Assembly (NCBI RefSeq): GCF_000152945.2
Contig: NC_020830.1
Span: 1,054,001-1,118,000 of the forward strand
Direction: 5' to 3'
DNA: 64,000 bases
Source of the DNA: Polaribacter sp. MED152
Lineage (GTDB): Bacteria; Bacteroidota; Bacteroidia; Flavobacteriales; Flavobacteriaceae
Each line of letters opens with the position of its first letter. Positions within the stretch are counted from its first letter, which is position 1. Both the position numbers and the translations under genes were made by a program. This document shows positions 47,488 to 57,091 of this stretch, piece after piece. A model generated the notes under the pieces. That model was not told where the DNA came from and ran no database searches. It worked only from the letters and a program-made list of their open reading frames with translations.

Positions 47488-48372
47488 ATGGCAAAAGCAA
47501 CCAAGAAACAGGCTTTAGGAAGAGGATTATCTGCTTTGTTACAAGAAAGCCCTAATATAAATTCTGCATCAGACAAAAATGCAGATAAATTAGTGGGTAA
47601 TATTATTGAAATAGAATTAAGTGCTATTGAAGTAAACCCATATCAACCAAGAACTTATTTTGATGAAGAAGCCTTAAGAGAACTTGCAAGTTCAATTAAA
47701 GAGCTGGGTGTAATACAACCAATTACAGTAAGAAAGTTAGAAGGCAATAAATTTCAACTAGTTTCTGGAGAACGAAGATTTAGAGCCTCAAAATTAATAG
47801 GTAACAAAACAGTACCTGCTTACATTAGAATTGCAAACGACCAAGAAATGCTAGAAATGGCATTGGTAGAAAATATTCAGCGTAAGAACTTAGATCCTAT
47901 TGAAGTAGCACTTTCTTATCAAAGATTAATTGATGAAATTCAATTGACACAAGAAGAGTTGAGCACAAGAGTTGGTAAAAAACGTTCTACAGTAACTAAT
48001 TATTTAAGACTATTAAAATTAGACCCAATTTTACAAACGGGTATGAGAGATGGTTTTATATCAATGGGTCATGGACGTGCAATGATTAATGTAGATAATA
48101 CAGAAGATCAATTAGCCATTTATGAAAAAATTCTAAGAGAAAAGTTATCTGTTAGACAAACAGAAGAACTCGTTAAAAGTTTAAAAACAGGTAAAGTTAC
48201 CAAACCTAAAAAGAAGACTATACCTGCTTTTGTGAAGAATAATAAACAAACGTTTAATGACTTTTTTGGTCATAAGATTGATATTAGTGTAGGTTCTAAT
48301 GGTAAAGGAAAAATTACAATTCCCTTTCATTCGGAAGAAGATTTTAATAGAATTAAAAAATTACTAGAGTAA
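47488..48372 (+). CDS. parB: Chromosome partitioning protein ParB
   Basis: This 294-residue protein has the ParB/Spo0J N-terminal domain with the CTPase motif GERRFRASKLIG, then the helix-turn-helix TQEELSTRVGKKRSTVTNYLRLL that binds parS. The C-terminal dimerisation domain is short (GKITIPFHSEEDFNRIKKLL). It begins one base after the parA stop, and the next gene starts directly after its own stop. Confidence 0.95.
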   Translation: MAKATKKQALGRGLSALLQESPNINSASDKNADKLVGNIIEIELSAIEVNPYQPRTYFDEEALRELASSIKELGVIQPITVRKLEGNKFQLVSGERRFRASKLIGNKTVPAYIRIANDQEMLEMALVENIQRKNLDPIEVALSYQRLIDEIQLTQEELSTRVGKKRSTVTNYLRLLKLDPILQTGMRDGFISMGHGRAMINVDNTEDQLAIYEKILREKLSVRQTEELVKSLKTGKVTKPKKKTIPAFVKNNKQTFNDFFGHKIDISVGSNGKGKITIPFHSEEDFNRIKKLLE

Positions 48373-48972
48373 GTGTTTCTCAAAAAATCGATACTTTTTT
48401 TTGCTATTGTATTTTTTTCTGTGAGTTTGTATTCACAGAAAGATTCAATTACAGATGTAACAAAAATTCAAGATTTAAAAATTAAAGGTAACATTAATAC
48501 TTCTCAAGGCATGTACGATCCTTTAGCACCCTCTAAAGCAGCTTTTTATTCTGCTATTTTTCCTGGTTTAGGTCAAATTTATAACAAGAAATACTGGAAA
48601 GCCCCCATTGTTTGGGGAGCCATGGCTATACCTGTGTACTATTATCAAATTAATAATAGAGATTATAGAAGATTTAGAACTGCATACAGATTAAGGCAAA
48701 ATGGTTTAACAGACGAGTTTACTATAGATGGCGTAGAAACAGTATCTACAGAAACTTTAGAAACAGCACAAGAACAACTTAGTGAAAATAGAGATTTCTC
48801 TTTATTATCAGGTATCGTTATTTACATATTACAAATTGTAGAAGCAAGCGTTAATGCACATTTAATGCAATTTAACACGGATGATAATCTAACTTTTAAA
48901 CCAACCTTGATTCAAGATCCAATTTCTTTTGATGCACCCACAGTTGGTTTAACTATTAAATATAACTTTTAA
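48373..48972 (+). CDS. DUF5683 domain-containing protein
   Basis: This 199-residue protein starts with GTG, directly after the parB stop, and has a signal peptide (about residues 1-20). The DUF5683 core reads AFYSAIFPGLGQIYNKKYWKAPIVW, followed by a second hydrophobic stretch near residue 150. It should be in the envelope; its role is unknown. It is conserved between parB and dapB in relatives, as I recall. Confidence 0.8.
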   Translation: MFLKKSILFFAIVFFSVSLYSQKDSITDVTKIQDLKIKGNINTSQGMYDPLAPSKAAFYSAIFPGLGQIYNKKYWKAPIVWGAMAIPVYYYQINNRDYRRFRTAYRLRQNGLTDEFTIDGVETVSTETLETAQEQLSENRDFSLLSGIVIYILQIVEASVNAHLMQFNTDDNLTFKPTLIQDPISFDAPTVGLTIKYNF

Positions 48973-49674
48973 ATGAAGATTGCACTATTAGGCTATGGAA
49001 GAATGGGTAAAGAAATTGAGAAAATTGCAATTTCTAGAGGACATGAAATAGTAATTCGTAAAGAAGCAGATACAGAAATAGATATTACTGAAGCTGATGT
49101 TGCTATTGATTTTAGTGTACCAACTTCTGCCTTTGAAAATATTACAAATTGTTTTAAAAGTGGAGTTCCTGTGGTTTCTGGCACAACAGGTTGGTTAGAT
49201 AAATATGATGAAGCTCTTACAATTTGTAAGGAAAATAATGGTGCTTTTATATATGCTTCTAATTTTAGTGTTGGTGTAAATATCTTCTTTGAATTAAATA
49301 AGCAACTTGCTAAAATGATGAGTAACATAGAAAATTACTCTATTGCTATGGAAGAAATTCATCACACCAAAAAGCTAGATGCACCAAGTGGAACCGCAAT
49401 TACTTTGGCAGAAGGTATTATAGAAAACACCTCTAAAGAAAACTGGGACTTAGATAAAGCATCATCAGAAAATAATATTCCAATAGTTGCCAAAAGAATT
49501 CCAGAAGTTCCTGGCACACACTCAGTTTGGTATAATTCCGATGTTGATAGTATTGAGATAAAACATACTGCTCACAATAGAAAAGGTTTTGCTCTAGGTG
49601 CTGTAGTTGCTGCAGAATGGCTTCTTGGTAAAAACGGAGTATTTACAATGAAAGATGTGTTAAACATCTCTTAA
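48973..49674 (+). CDS. dapB: 4-hydroxy-tetrahydrodipicolinate reductase
   Basis: This 233-residue enzyme reduces the dihydrodipicolinate precursor in lysine and diaminopimelate synthesis, in the cytosol. The NAD(P) motif LGYGRMGKEIE is at the N-terminus, and the catalytic EIHHTKKLDAPSGTA lies in the middle. It is a little shorter than the E. coli enzyme, as usual in Bacteroidota. Its ATG abuts the stop of the DUF5683 gene. Confidence 0.95.
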   Translation: MKIALLGYGRMGKEIEKIAISRGHEIVIRKEADTEIDITEADVAIDFSVPTSAFENITNCFKSGVPVVSGTTGWLDKYDEALTICKENNGAFIYASNFSVGVNIFFELNKQLAKMMSNIENYSIAMEEIHHTKKLDAPSGTAITLAEGIIENTSKENWDLDKASSENNIPIVAKRIPEVPGTHSVWYNSDVDSIEIKHTAHNRKGFALGAVVAAEWLLGKNGVFTMKDVLNIS

Positions 49675-49754
49675 ATACTGTAACTTTTTTTATTATTTTG
49701 CGCCCTATAAAACATTAATAGTCCTTTCTTTTTTAAAGAAATAAAATATACGTT

Positions 49755-51458
49755 ATGACATTTACACAATGGTTTCTATTTTTCTTAGCTGTACAATTAA
49801 TTCATTTTTTAGGAACTTGGAAATTGTATGTAAAAGCTGGTAGAAAGGCTTGGGAAGCAGCAGTACCTGTTTACAATGCTGTAGTATTAATGCAAATTAT
49901 TAATCGCCCAAAATGGTGGGTAATTTTATTATTTATACCTATTGTAAACTTATTAATGTTCCCTGTAATTTGGATTGAAACTATAAGAACTTTTGGTTTT
50001 TACAAGAAATTAGATTCTCTGCTGGTTATAGTTACATTAGGTTTTTACATTTATTACATCAACTATGCTGCAGAAGCTAATTACAATGCAGAAAGAAGTT
50101 TAAAACCAAGATCTGAATTAGGAGAATGGATAAGCTCTATAACATTTGCCATTATTGCAGCTACTTTAGTGCATACTTATTTTATGCAGCCTTTTACTAT
50201 ACCAACTTCTTCTTTAGAGAAATCATTATTGGTAGGAGATTATTTATTTGTTAGCAAATTTCATTATGGGGCAAGAGTACCATCTACAGTTATTGCTGCA
50301 CCTATGGTTCATGATTCTCTGCCATTTACAGGTACAAAATCTTATTTAAATAAACCTCAATTACCATACACAAGATTACCAGGTTTACAAAAAATTAAGA
50401 ATAATGATATTGTTTGTTTCAATTGGCCTGCAGATTCATTAGCTACAATGTGGGGTGATACTTCAGGTAAATTCACTTACAAACCTTTTGATAAAAAGAC
50501 AAATTACGTAAAACGTTCTGTAGGTATAGCTGGTGATTCCTTAGAAATGAGAGATGGTTATATTTACATTAATGGTAAAAAGAACGACCTGCCTTATAGA
50601 GCAAAACTTCAATTTTACTATACTTTCGAAAGTAAAGAGCCTATTAGTCAAAGTACGTTTCCAAAGTTTTTATTAGATAAAGAAAGAACAGGTGTTTATA
50701 AAATTTTATCTGAATATTGGAACAATGACAAAGTTCAGAAAGCCATAAAAGAAAACGGAAGTTTATCTAAAATTGGAGAAGATTCTTTATACACAGAAGT
50801 TGCAGGAGGTATAAATCCGCAATTTGCACAGCGCTTAAAAATGATTAATGTCGAGAATAAAATCAACATTAATATGACAGCTGAAGAAGTAGAAAGGCTT
50901 AAAAACTATTCATTAACAGTATCTATAAAAAAGGTAAATCATGGTGCAGATAAAGCAATATTTCCTCATGTTGAAGAATTAGGTTGGAGTCAAGATAATT
51001 TTGGTCCAATATACATCCCTAAAAAAGGAGCTACTGTAGCACTAAATTCAGAAACAATTCCTTTTTATGAGCAGATTATTAAGAATTACGAATCGAATGA
51101 TTTAGCTATTAATGGAGAAGATATTTTTATTAATGGAGAAAAAGCTACTAGCTACACTTTTAAACAAGATTATTACTACTTAATAGGAGATAACAGACAC
51201 AACTCTTTAGATGCTCGTTATTGGGGCTATGTACCTTTTGATCATGTTTTAGGAAAACCAGTAATGATTTGGTTTAGTTGGGATGCAGATGCACCTTCTT
51301 TCGCTGCAAAATTAAAGTCTATTAGATGGGACAGAATGTTTACCACTGTGCATGGAGATGGAGAGCCTGTTTCTTACAGATACATTGTCTTTGCTTTAAT
51401 TGCATTATACATAGGTTATAGTTTTTATAAAGGAAAAAAGAAAAAGACTGAAAAGTAA
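49755..51458 (+). CDS. lepB: Signal peptidase I
   Basis: This 567-residue inner-membrane enzyme cuts signal peptides. It has several N-terminal membrane segments, then the periplasmic catalytic region with the nucleophile Ser153 (TSSLEKSLL) and the general base Lys253 (NYVKRSVGIAGD), and the C-terminal motif LIGDNRHNSLDARYWG. It is much longer than the E. coli enzyme (324 residues), with a large insertion between the Lys motif and the last motif, as in other Bacteroidota. It lies 80 bases after dapB. Confidence 0.93.
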   Translation: MTFTQWFLFFLAVQLIHFLGTWKLYVKAGRKAWEAAVPVYNAVVLMQIINRPKWWVILLFIPIVNLLMFPVIWIETIRTFGFYKKLDSLLVIVTLGFYIYYINYAAEANYNAERSLKPRSELGEWISSITFAIIAATLVHTYFMQPFTIPTSSLEKSLLVGDYLFVSKFHYGARVPSTVIAAPMVHDSLPFTGTKSYLNKPQLPYTRLPGLQKIKNNDIVCFNWPADSLATMWGDTSGKFTYKPFDKKTNYVKRSVGIAGDSLEMRDGYIYINGKKNDLPYRAKLQFYYTFESKEPISQSTFPKFLLDKERTGVYKILSEYWNNDKVQKAIKENGSLSKIGEDSLYTEVAGGINPQFAQRLKMINVENKININMTAEEVERLKNYSLTVSIKKVNHGADKAIFPHVEELGWSQDNFGPIYIPKKGATVALNSETIPFYEQIIKNYESNDLAINGEDIFINGEKATSYTFKQDYYYLIGDNRHNSLDARYWGYVPFDHVLGKPVMIWFSWDADAPSFAAKLKSIRWDRMFTTVHGDGEPVSYRYIVFALIALYIGYSFYKGKKKKTEK

Positions 51459-51491
51459 AATTACTATAACCCTTTTAACACTTACTGACCA

Positions 51492-52088
51492 ATGTCGTTA
51501 TTCATTCCTACCTATTTCTCACCTATTTCTCAATATTCAGAAATAATTAAATCGAATGAAATAGTATTTGAAATGGAGGATAATTTTCAGAAGCAAAGCT
51601 ATAGAAACAGATGTTATATCTACAATTCTAATGGTAAACAATTATTAAGCATACCAGTAAAACACATCAACAAAGAAGGTCGTAAAAAAACCAAAGATAC
51701 TCTTGTAGAAAATGATTTTCCTTGGCAAGACCATCATTTCAAATCATTAAAATCTGCTTATAGAACATCACCTTTTTTTGATTTTCTAGAAGATGATATT
51801 GCACCTATTTTCTATAAAAAATATAAATATTTACAAGATGTGAATATAGACACCTTTTTGTTTGTGAAAGATACATTGCAATTAGATCAAACTTTTAAGA
51901 AGACTAATTCATATCAAACAGAAAGTGTTACTAGGGATTTTAGGGTTCTTGCCGATAGAAAACATCAACCTAAAAAAACGATTGAGCCCTACATACAAAT
52001 GTTTGATGACAAGCATGGGTTTCTGCCAAACTTATCAATATTAGACCTAATTTTTATGGAAGGCCCGAACGCAATTAGTTATTTGTAA
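51492..52088 (+). CDS. WbqC family protein
   Basis: This 198-residue protein matches the WbqC-like family. The motif LLSIPVKHINKEGRKK and the C-terminal LPNLSILDLIFMEGPNAISYL are visible. Its role is unclear; family members lie in polysaccharide loci and next to lepB in many Bacteroidota. No signal peptide or membrane segment is present. It follows lepB after 33 bases and may share its transcript. Confidence 0.83.
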   Translation: MSLFIPTYFSPISQYSEIIKSNEIVFEMEDNFQKQSYRNRCYIYNSNGKQLLSIPVKHINKEGRKKTKDTLVENDFPWQDHHFKSLKSAYRTSPFFDFLEDDIAPIFYKKYKYLQDVNIDTFLFVKDTLQLDQTFKKTNSYQTESVTRDFRVLADRKHQPKKTIEPYIQMFDDKHGFLPNLSILDLIFMEGPNAISYL

Positions 52089-52115
52089 TTGCTATTCATT
52101 TTTTTATTACCTTTA
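52083..52115 (+). promoter_or_regulatory. Weak candidate promoter of the Crp-like gene
   Basis: TTG (52083-52085) is followed after 22 bases by TACCTTTA (52108-52115), one mismatch from TAnnTTTG. The TTG overlaps the end of the WbqC gene. Confidence 0.4.
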
Positions 52116-52132
52116 AGAAAGCTTAAAATAGT

Positions 52133-52708
52133 ATGGAATATCTTAAAAATGCTTTTCTTAGAATTCACCCAATACCAGAAGAGAGTTTAGAAAAATTAAT
52201 AAGTATTGCCTCTATTGAAACTTATGAAAAAGGGTATTTACTTGCAGAAGTAAATAAGTTTACCAAAAATTTTTACCTATTAAAAAAAGGATTAGTTAGC
52301 TCTTTTTACTCAGATCAAAGTAGCAAAAAATACATTAGAACAATATTTACTCCAGGCTCTACAACTGGGTGTTTGCGCTCTTTAATAGAGAAAACACCAT
52401 GTAATTTAACTTACGACTGCTTAACTGAATGTGAAGTATATAAGTTTGATTTTCAAAAATTTGAGGATTTTGCAAAAGATGATATCCATTTAACAAACTT
52501 GTATAATAAAGTCTTAAAAAATTTATATCTACAGCTAGAATCTAAAATTTATGATTTAGCTGTACTTAATGCTACAGAGAGATATTTAGATATGAAAAAA
52601 GAAATTCCTAATATAGAAAACCTTATACCTCAATATCAAATTGCATCTTACCTAAATATTACGCCTGTGCAATTAAGCAGAATTAGAAAGGAAATATACT
52701 CTAAATAG
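52133..52708 (+). CDS. Crp/Fnr family transcriptional regulator
   Basis: This 191-residue protein has an N-terminal cNMP-binding fold (about 15-125) and a short C-terminal helix-turn-helix with YQIASYLNITPVQLSRIRKEI. It lacks the usual cAMP-contact residues of E. coli Crp, so the ligand is unknown. Many Bacteroidota carry such single-domain regulators near the genes they control. The gene is followed by a long hairpin that sits directly before the next ATG. Confidence 0.87.
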   Translation: MEYLKNAFLRIHPIPEESLEKLISIASIETYEKGYLLAEVNKFTKNFYLLKKGLVSSFYSDQSSKKYIRTIFTPGSTTGCLRSLIEKTPCNLTYDCLTECEVYKFDFQKFEDFAKDDIHLTNLYNKVLKNLYLQLESKIYDLAVLNATERYLDMKKEIPNIENLIPQYQIASYLNITPVQLSRIRKEIYSK

Positions 52709-52750
52709 CGGTTCTTAACATATGTTTAGATAAACTGGGATATTATTTGT

Positions 52751-52796
52751 TAAATTTGAGATAGATAATAATTAATGTCCCCCAATATTATTTTTG
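52751..52796 (+). promoter_or_regulatory. Two -7 boxes upstream of the DUF6122 gene
   Basis: TAAATTTG (52751-52758) and TATTTTTG (52789-52796) both match TAnnTTTG. Neither has a good -33 TTG. The second would start a transcript inside the following hairpin. Confidence 0.45.
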
Positions 52797-52828
52797 AAAA
52801 AAGGTTTATTTTTAATAAACCTTTTTTT
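52797..52828 (+). terminator. Perfect hairpin with U-tract, ending one base before the DUF6122 ATG
   Basis: AAAAAAGGTTTATT and AATAAACCTTTTTT form a 14-bp stem with a TTT loop. It looks like the terminator of the Crp-like gene, yet it ends just before the next start codon, so it may also act as a leader structure. Confidence 0.8.
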
Positions 52829-52829
52829 T

Positions 52830-53135
52830 ATGGTAAAATTTATAATTCATTACTCTTTACATTTCTTATTTCCTTTGGCTATAGCCTATATCTTCTTTAA
52901 AGAGAAATGGAAAACTGTTTATTTTATTTTTCTTGCTTCTATGCTAGTAGATTTAGATCATTTGTTAGCAAGCCCAATCTTTGCAGAAAACAGATGTAGC
53001 ATCAATTTCCATCCTTTGCATACTTATTATGCAATGGCTATTTATTTTGTAGGCCTATTTTTTAAAAAAACAAGAATATTGGCAATAGCTTTGCTATTCC
53101 ATATGCTTACAGATCTTATTGATTGCTATTTGTAA
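52830..53135 (+). CDS. DUF6122 family membrane protein
   Basis: This 101-residue protein has three or four hydrophobic segments and the motif LVDLDHLLA, with later HPLHTYY and HMLTDLIDC. The conserved His and Asp suggest a membrane hydrolase-like or metal-binding family, but no function is established. The start is the ATG at 52830; the frame extends upstream into the hairpin, which is unlikely to be translated. Its last 20 bases overlap the end of the converging flippase gene. Confidence 0.7.
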   Translation: MVKFIIHYSLHFLFPLAIAYIFFKEKWKTVYFIFLASMLVDLDHLLASPIFAENRCSINFHPLHTYYAMAIYFVGLFFKKTRILAIALLFHMLTDLIDCYL

Positions 53136-54612
53136 AACGATTGTACAATCTTGTAATATCATTAGAGATATTGAATTTAATAATTATAAAAAAGTAAATT
53201 AGAGTTATTAAAAGACTTTTTAGGGCAATATTGATTATTGGATGAATGGGAAAACCAAATAATTCAACAACAGGCACATTAAAATCCCAAAAATTGAATA
53301 CCAAATACATCATTGCAATAATTAAAATCATAATGAAAGATTTATTGGTAAATGGAGTCATAGAAAATTTACTTTTCACAAACAATATCTTACCTGTATT
53401 TGCTGTAAAAATTACAATTAATGTTGCTAAAGCTAAACCATCTGTACCCATCTCTAAATCATAATAAAATAATTTATTTAAAAAGTAAACAGATAAGGCC
53501 ATTCCTACACTAAAAGGTAAAGTTACTTTGTAGTACTTCGAATTATTAATAATAGCACCATTATTACCTAAAAATCCATTATACATTTTAAGTAAAGAAA
53601 TCATAAATACAACTAATACACCACCTGCATATTCTTGAGGTAATAAATTAAATAATTGCTGAACATTTGTATTGATTATTACAAAAAAGAAACCACTTAT
53701 TAAAAGTAAATTTATAGAGCTTTTCTTGTAAAGTGAAGCAACCTCAGCATGATTTTCTTCATTCAAAGTCTTTGATGTTAAAGGCTGTAAAATATTTAAC
53801 ATAGCTCTACTTGGTGCTTCTATAAACGAACCTATAAAAACAGCAACAGAATAATAGGCAGCTTTTTCTAAAGACTCTTTACCTGGAATCATAAATTTAT
53901 CGATATCTAAAATGATAGCACCTGCACTACCTGCAAGAATAATATAAATAGAATAACGCATGATTTCATTAAAATTCTCTGGTCTTGAAAATGTGAACTT
54001 TGGAAAGTACAAACGAAATGCATAAAACATCATAACAAACATTCTTAGAAAGTAAGCAGCTGTTAAGTAATAAATGAATTCAGCTTTAGAGATGAACTCA
54101 AAATAAACAGCAAAAAGCAAAATCATTACCACTACCCTATTCCATAATTCTTTTAAAATGTTACCAAATACAGACTGAAATTGCACTTTAGCCCAAGCAT
54201 AAAAAACTTCGAAATAAGCACAAGTAAAAGCAATAAGATAGATTACGAACGTATAATTTTTTATAATTGGATTTTCTTCTGACAAGTAATTGCTAATCTG
54301 TTCATAAAACGCATTACCTAAAAAACCCATAGGTAAAGCCACCAATAATGGTAAAAATAAAATTGCAGATAAAAACTTATCCTTTTCAACTTTTGTGTAA
54401 TAACTCGAGAAAAATTTAACGATGGTATGATGTATACCTAATGCAATCAAAGGCATTAATAAGTTAGATGATGAGAGCAAGAAAGTAACTAACCCATAGT
54501 ATTCATCTTCTAAAAAACGAGTGTATAAAAACAAGGTATTTATTCCACCAAAGACGAAGCCAAGGTAAATAAATAAGGTGTTTTTAAAAGATTGCTTTAA
54601 TACAATTCCCAT
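53116..54612 (-). CDS. Oligosaccharide flippase / polysaccharide biosynthesis protein
   Basis: This 498-residue protein has about 12-14 membrane helices spread over its length and matches the MATE-like flippase group (Wzx type). Such proteins move lipid-linked sugar units across the inner membrane. It starts at an ATG that abuts the stop of the glycosyltransferase upstream. It is the last gene of the polysaccharide cluster and overlaps the converging DUF6122 gene by 20 bases. Confidence 0.88.
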   Translation of the reverse strand: MGIVLKQSFKNTLFIYLGFVFGGINTLFLYTRFLEDEYYGLVTFLLSSSNLLMPLIALGIHHTIVKFFSSYYTKVEKDKFLSAILFLPLLVALPMGFLGNAFYEQISNYLSEENPIIKNYTFVIYLIAFTCAYFEVFYAWAKVQFQSVFGNILKELWNRVVVMILLFAVYFEFISKAEFIYYLTAAYFLRMFVMMFYAFRLYFPKFTFSRPENFNEIMRYSIYIILAGSAGAIILDIDKFMIPGKESLEKAAYYSVAVFIGSFIEAPSRAMLNILQPLTSKTLNEENHAEVASLYKKSSINLLLISGFFFVIINTNVQQLFNLLPQEYAGGVLVVFMISLLKMYNGFLGNNGAIINNSKYYKVTLPFSVGMALSVYFLNKLFYYDLEMGTDGLALATLIVIFTANTGKILFVKSKFSMTPFTNKSFIMILIIAMMYLVFNFWDFNVPVVELFGFPIHPIINIALKSLLITLIYFFIIIKFNISNDITRLYNRFTNSNQ

Positions 54613-55872
54613 TTAAAGAGATTTTATAATTGTTGCTAGTTGCTCTGTGAGCTGTTTTCTATGAAATTGATCAATATTTTTAGAAGCTACTTTTAAATCA
54701 TCCTTTAAATAATCATAATAAAGTGCTAAAATTTTATTCTTCAATGCCAGTTTATCTTCATAATTAAAAACCTCACCAGCCTTTGTATTTTCTAAAATTA
54801 CAGACAGATCACCATTTTTTGGCCCAAGTGCTAAAATAGGTCTTTTTGCAGTTAAATATTCAAAAAGTTTTCCTGTTAAAATACCATTTGCATTTTCTAC
54901 ATTCGGAATCAATAATAATAAAACTTGTGATTTTTTTTGATATTGAATTGCCTTTTCATGAGATACGTAACCAATAAAATTTGCATTCTCTTTTAACTGA
55001 TTTCGCTCTATTTCTTTTAAAACTTCATTAGAAATATCACCAATGAAATTCAATTCTAAATCATTCTTAAAATTCGCTTTTTCTAAACTAATTTCTTTTA
55101 ATACTTCAAATAATATTTTAGGATTACTCTGCTTAGGTAGCAAACCAATATAAGAAATAGAAAATTTGGAATCTAAGATAACCTCAGTACTCTGCAGAAC
55201 TTCATCATCAAAACCATTTGTAATTACTTCTACTCTTTTTGAATTAACTTCAAATTCCTTTTTTAAAGAATTACTAACTGTAATTACACAATCTGCATTT
55301 TGTAAAACCCTTTTTTCTAATTTTAAATGTTTCTTTTTGGCAAAGGAAAGTTGATTAAATTCTTTATTGTAATATAAATTTGTCCAAGGATCTCTAAAAT
55401 CTGCAATCCATTTTAGTTTGTGTAACTTTTGCAGTTGTTTAGCAATAAGGTGCATGCTGTGAGGAGGACCTGTAGAAATTATTGCATCAACTTTATGGTT
55501 CTTTAGGTATTTATTTAAATACTTAACAGAAGATTTTACCCAAAATATTTTAGGATCTGGAATAAAAAAATTCCCTCTTATAAATGCTAACAACCCATTA
55601 TTAGTACTATTGGAAATATCCTTTTTTTGTTGTTGCTTATTTTTCCAAAACAAAACATCAGTAGGTTCCCAAATTGGCTGTTTTAGAATGGTAATATTTT
55701 TAGGGATTTGTTTTTCTAAAGAAGCATCTGCTTTTGGATAATTCGCGTTTTCTACTGTATAAATTATAGGTTCAATGTCAAAATTTTGTAAATACTTTAC
55801 AAATTTTAACCAACGTTGAACGCCAGAACCACCTGCAGGAGGCCAATAATATGTTATAATTAATACTTTCAA
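54613..55872 (-). CDS. Glycosyltransferase (GT4-like)
   Basis: This 419-residue protein has the GT-B pattern: an N-terminal domain opening with MKVLIITYYWPPAGGSGVQRW and a C-terminal domain with KLFEYLTAKRPILALG, where the sugar nucleotide binds. The start is TTG. It probably adds a sugar to a lipid-linked or exported glycan; donor and acceptor are unknown. It lies between the flippase gene, which it abuts, and the second glycosyltransferase, six bases away. Confidence 0.88.
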   Translation of the reverse strand: MKVLIITYYWPPAGGSGVQRWLKFVKYLQNFDIEPIIYTVENANYPKADASLEKQIPKNITILKQPIWEPTDVLFWKNKQQQKKDISNSTNNGLLAFIRGNFFIPDPKIFWVKSSVKYLNKYLKNHKVDAIISTGPPHSMHLIAKQLQKLHKLKWIADFRDPWTNLYYNKEFNQLSFAKKKHLKLEKRVLQNADCVITVSNSLKKEFEVNSKRVEVITNGFDDEVLQSTEVILDSKFSISYIGLLPKQSNPKILFEVLKEISLEKANFKNDLELNFIGDISNEVLKEIERNQLKENANFIGYVSHEKAIQYQKKSQVLLLLIPNVENANGILTGKLFEYLTAKRPILALGPKNGDLSVILENTKAGEVFNYEDKLALKNKILALYYDYLKDDLKVASKNIDQFHRKQLTEQLATIIKSL

Positions 55873-55878
55873 TAAAAT

Positions 55879-57090
55879 TTAATCTATGTATAAACTTAAT
55901 AATTTAATACTTTCTGCTTCCCAATTTTCATTTTTTTGCATTACTGCATTAAATGCATTTTCTGTTTTTAATTGATATGTACTATAATTCTGATAAATAT
56001 CCACAACTTTTTTAGCAAAATCATTGGTATCATTTGCTTTAAAAACAATACCTGCATCGTATTTATTTACGATTCTTTGCAAGGGTTTGCAAGAACTTAC
56101 TAAAAGTAAGCTTTTACTCATCATAATTTGAAATAATTTATGTGGAATTGTATTATCTGTATGTTCGTTTGCTAAATGAGGAATAATGTTGATGTTGGTT
56201 TTTTGCATAATGGTTGAAACTTCATCAAAAGGCCTGTATCCAACAAAAACAACCGAATTCTGAAGATTGTGTTCTACAACCAATTGCTTTAAAGTATGCT
56301 CTACATCTACACTACCTTTTCCAATTAAAAACAGCTTCGCTTCAGGAATATTTTTAAGAATGTTTGGCATTGCTTCTATGGCTGTTTGCAAACCCCTATG
56401 AGGCCCAAATCCACCAACATAAGTTATAGAAAACTCTTTATCAGTAATAATGTTTTGAGCTACAGCATGCTTAAAATTATCAGCAAATTCTTTTTTCTCA
56501 TGATTAGAAACCACCACTAATTTGCGTTCATCAATTCCGAAATTTGCAATTAATTTGGTTTTCATTTCTTCAACCACACAAATAACTTTATCATATTTTT
56601 TACAGTACTTTTCTTCTTTCTTAGACCATAATTTAGGGTTCATGAATAGCCTATTTTTGAACTGGATTAGTTTACTTTGTTTCCACAAAAACCAAGTTTT
56701 TAAAGCTTCTGGGTAATTTTCATGTAAATCTAAATAAATACGCTTTACGTGATTCTTAAACATAAAACCTGTACCTGCCAAGGGTAAATCATGCACATGT
56801 AAATACGCTATCTGATATTTCTGAAAAGCCAATTTTAATCCTTTATAAAAAAGTGGATTGATATTGGTTACACTTTCAATAATATCATAAATGCCTTTTT
56901 TTGAATTGGTATAATTAGTTCCAATTCTAAAAATAGTTACATCATTTATAATTTCAGATTGCACATCATCCTTTTTTCTAGGACAAACAACCAATACATT
57001 TTTACCATTTTCAGCTAAAGATTCTGCCTCTTTTCTTACTCTAATATCATTAGGATAAGCACCATCAACAATCATGCAGATATACTTCAT
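55879..57090 (-). CDS. Glycosyltransferase (GT4-like)
   Basis: This 403-residue protein has a GT-B fold with YVGGFGPHRGLQTAIEAM in the C-terminal domain and NTIPHKLFQIMMSKSLLLVS near the donor site. The N-terminal domain opens with MKYICMIVDGAYPNDIRVRKE. It probably extends the same glycan as its neighbour. The gap to wecB is one base, so the genes form one operon. Confidence 0.88.
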   Translation of the reverse strand: MKYICMIVDGAYPNDIRVRKEAESLAENGKNVLVVCPRKKDDVQSEIINDVTIFRIGTNYTNSKKGIYDIIESVTNINPLFYKGLKLAFQKYQIAYLHVHDLPLAGTGFMFKNHVKRIYLDLHENYPEALKTWFLWKQSKLIQFKNRLFMNPKLWSKKEEKYCKKYDKVICVVEEMKTKLIANFGIDERKLVVVSNHEKKEFADNFKHAVAQNIITDKEFSITYVGGFGPHRGLQTAIEAMPNILKNIPEAKLFLIGKGSVDVEHTLKQLVVEHNLQNSVVFVGYRPFDEVSTIMQKTNINIIPHLANEHTDNTIPHKLFQIMMSKSLLLVSSCKPLQRIVNKYDAGIVFKANDTNDFAKKVVDIYQNYSTYQLKTENAFNAVMQKNENWEAESIKLLSLYID

Positions 57091-57091
57091 T

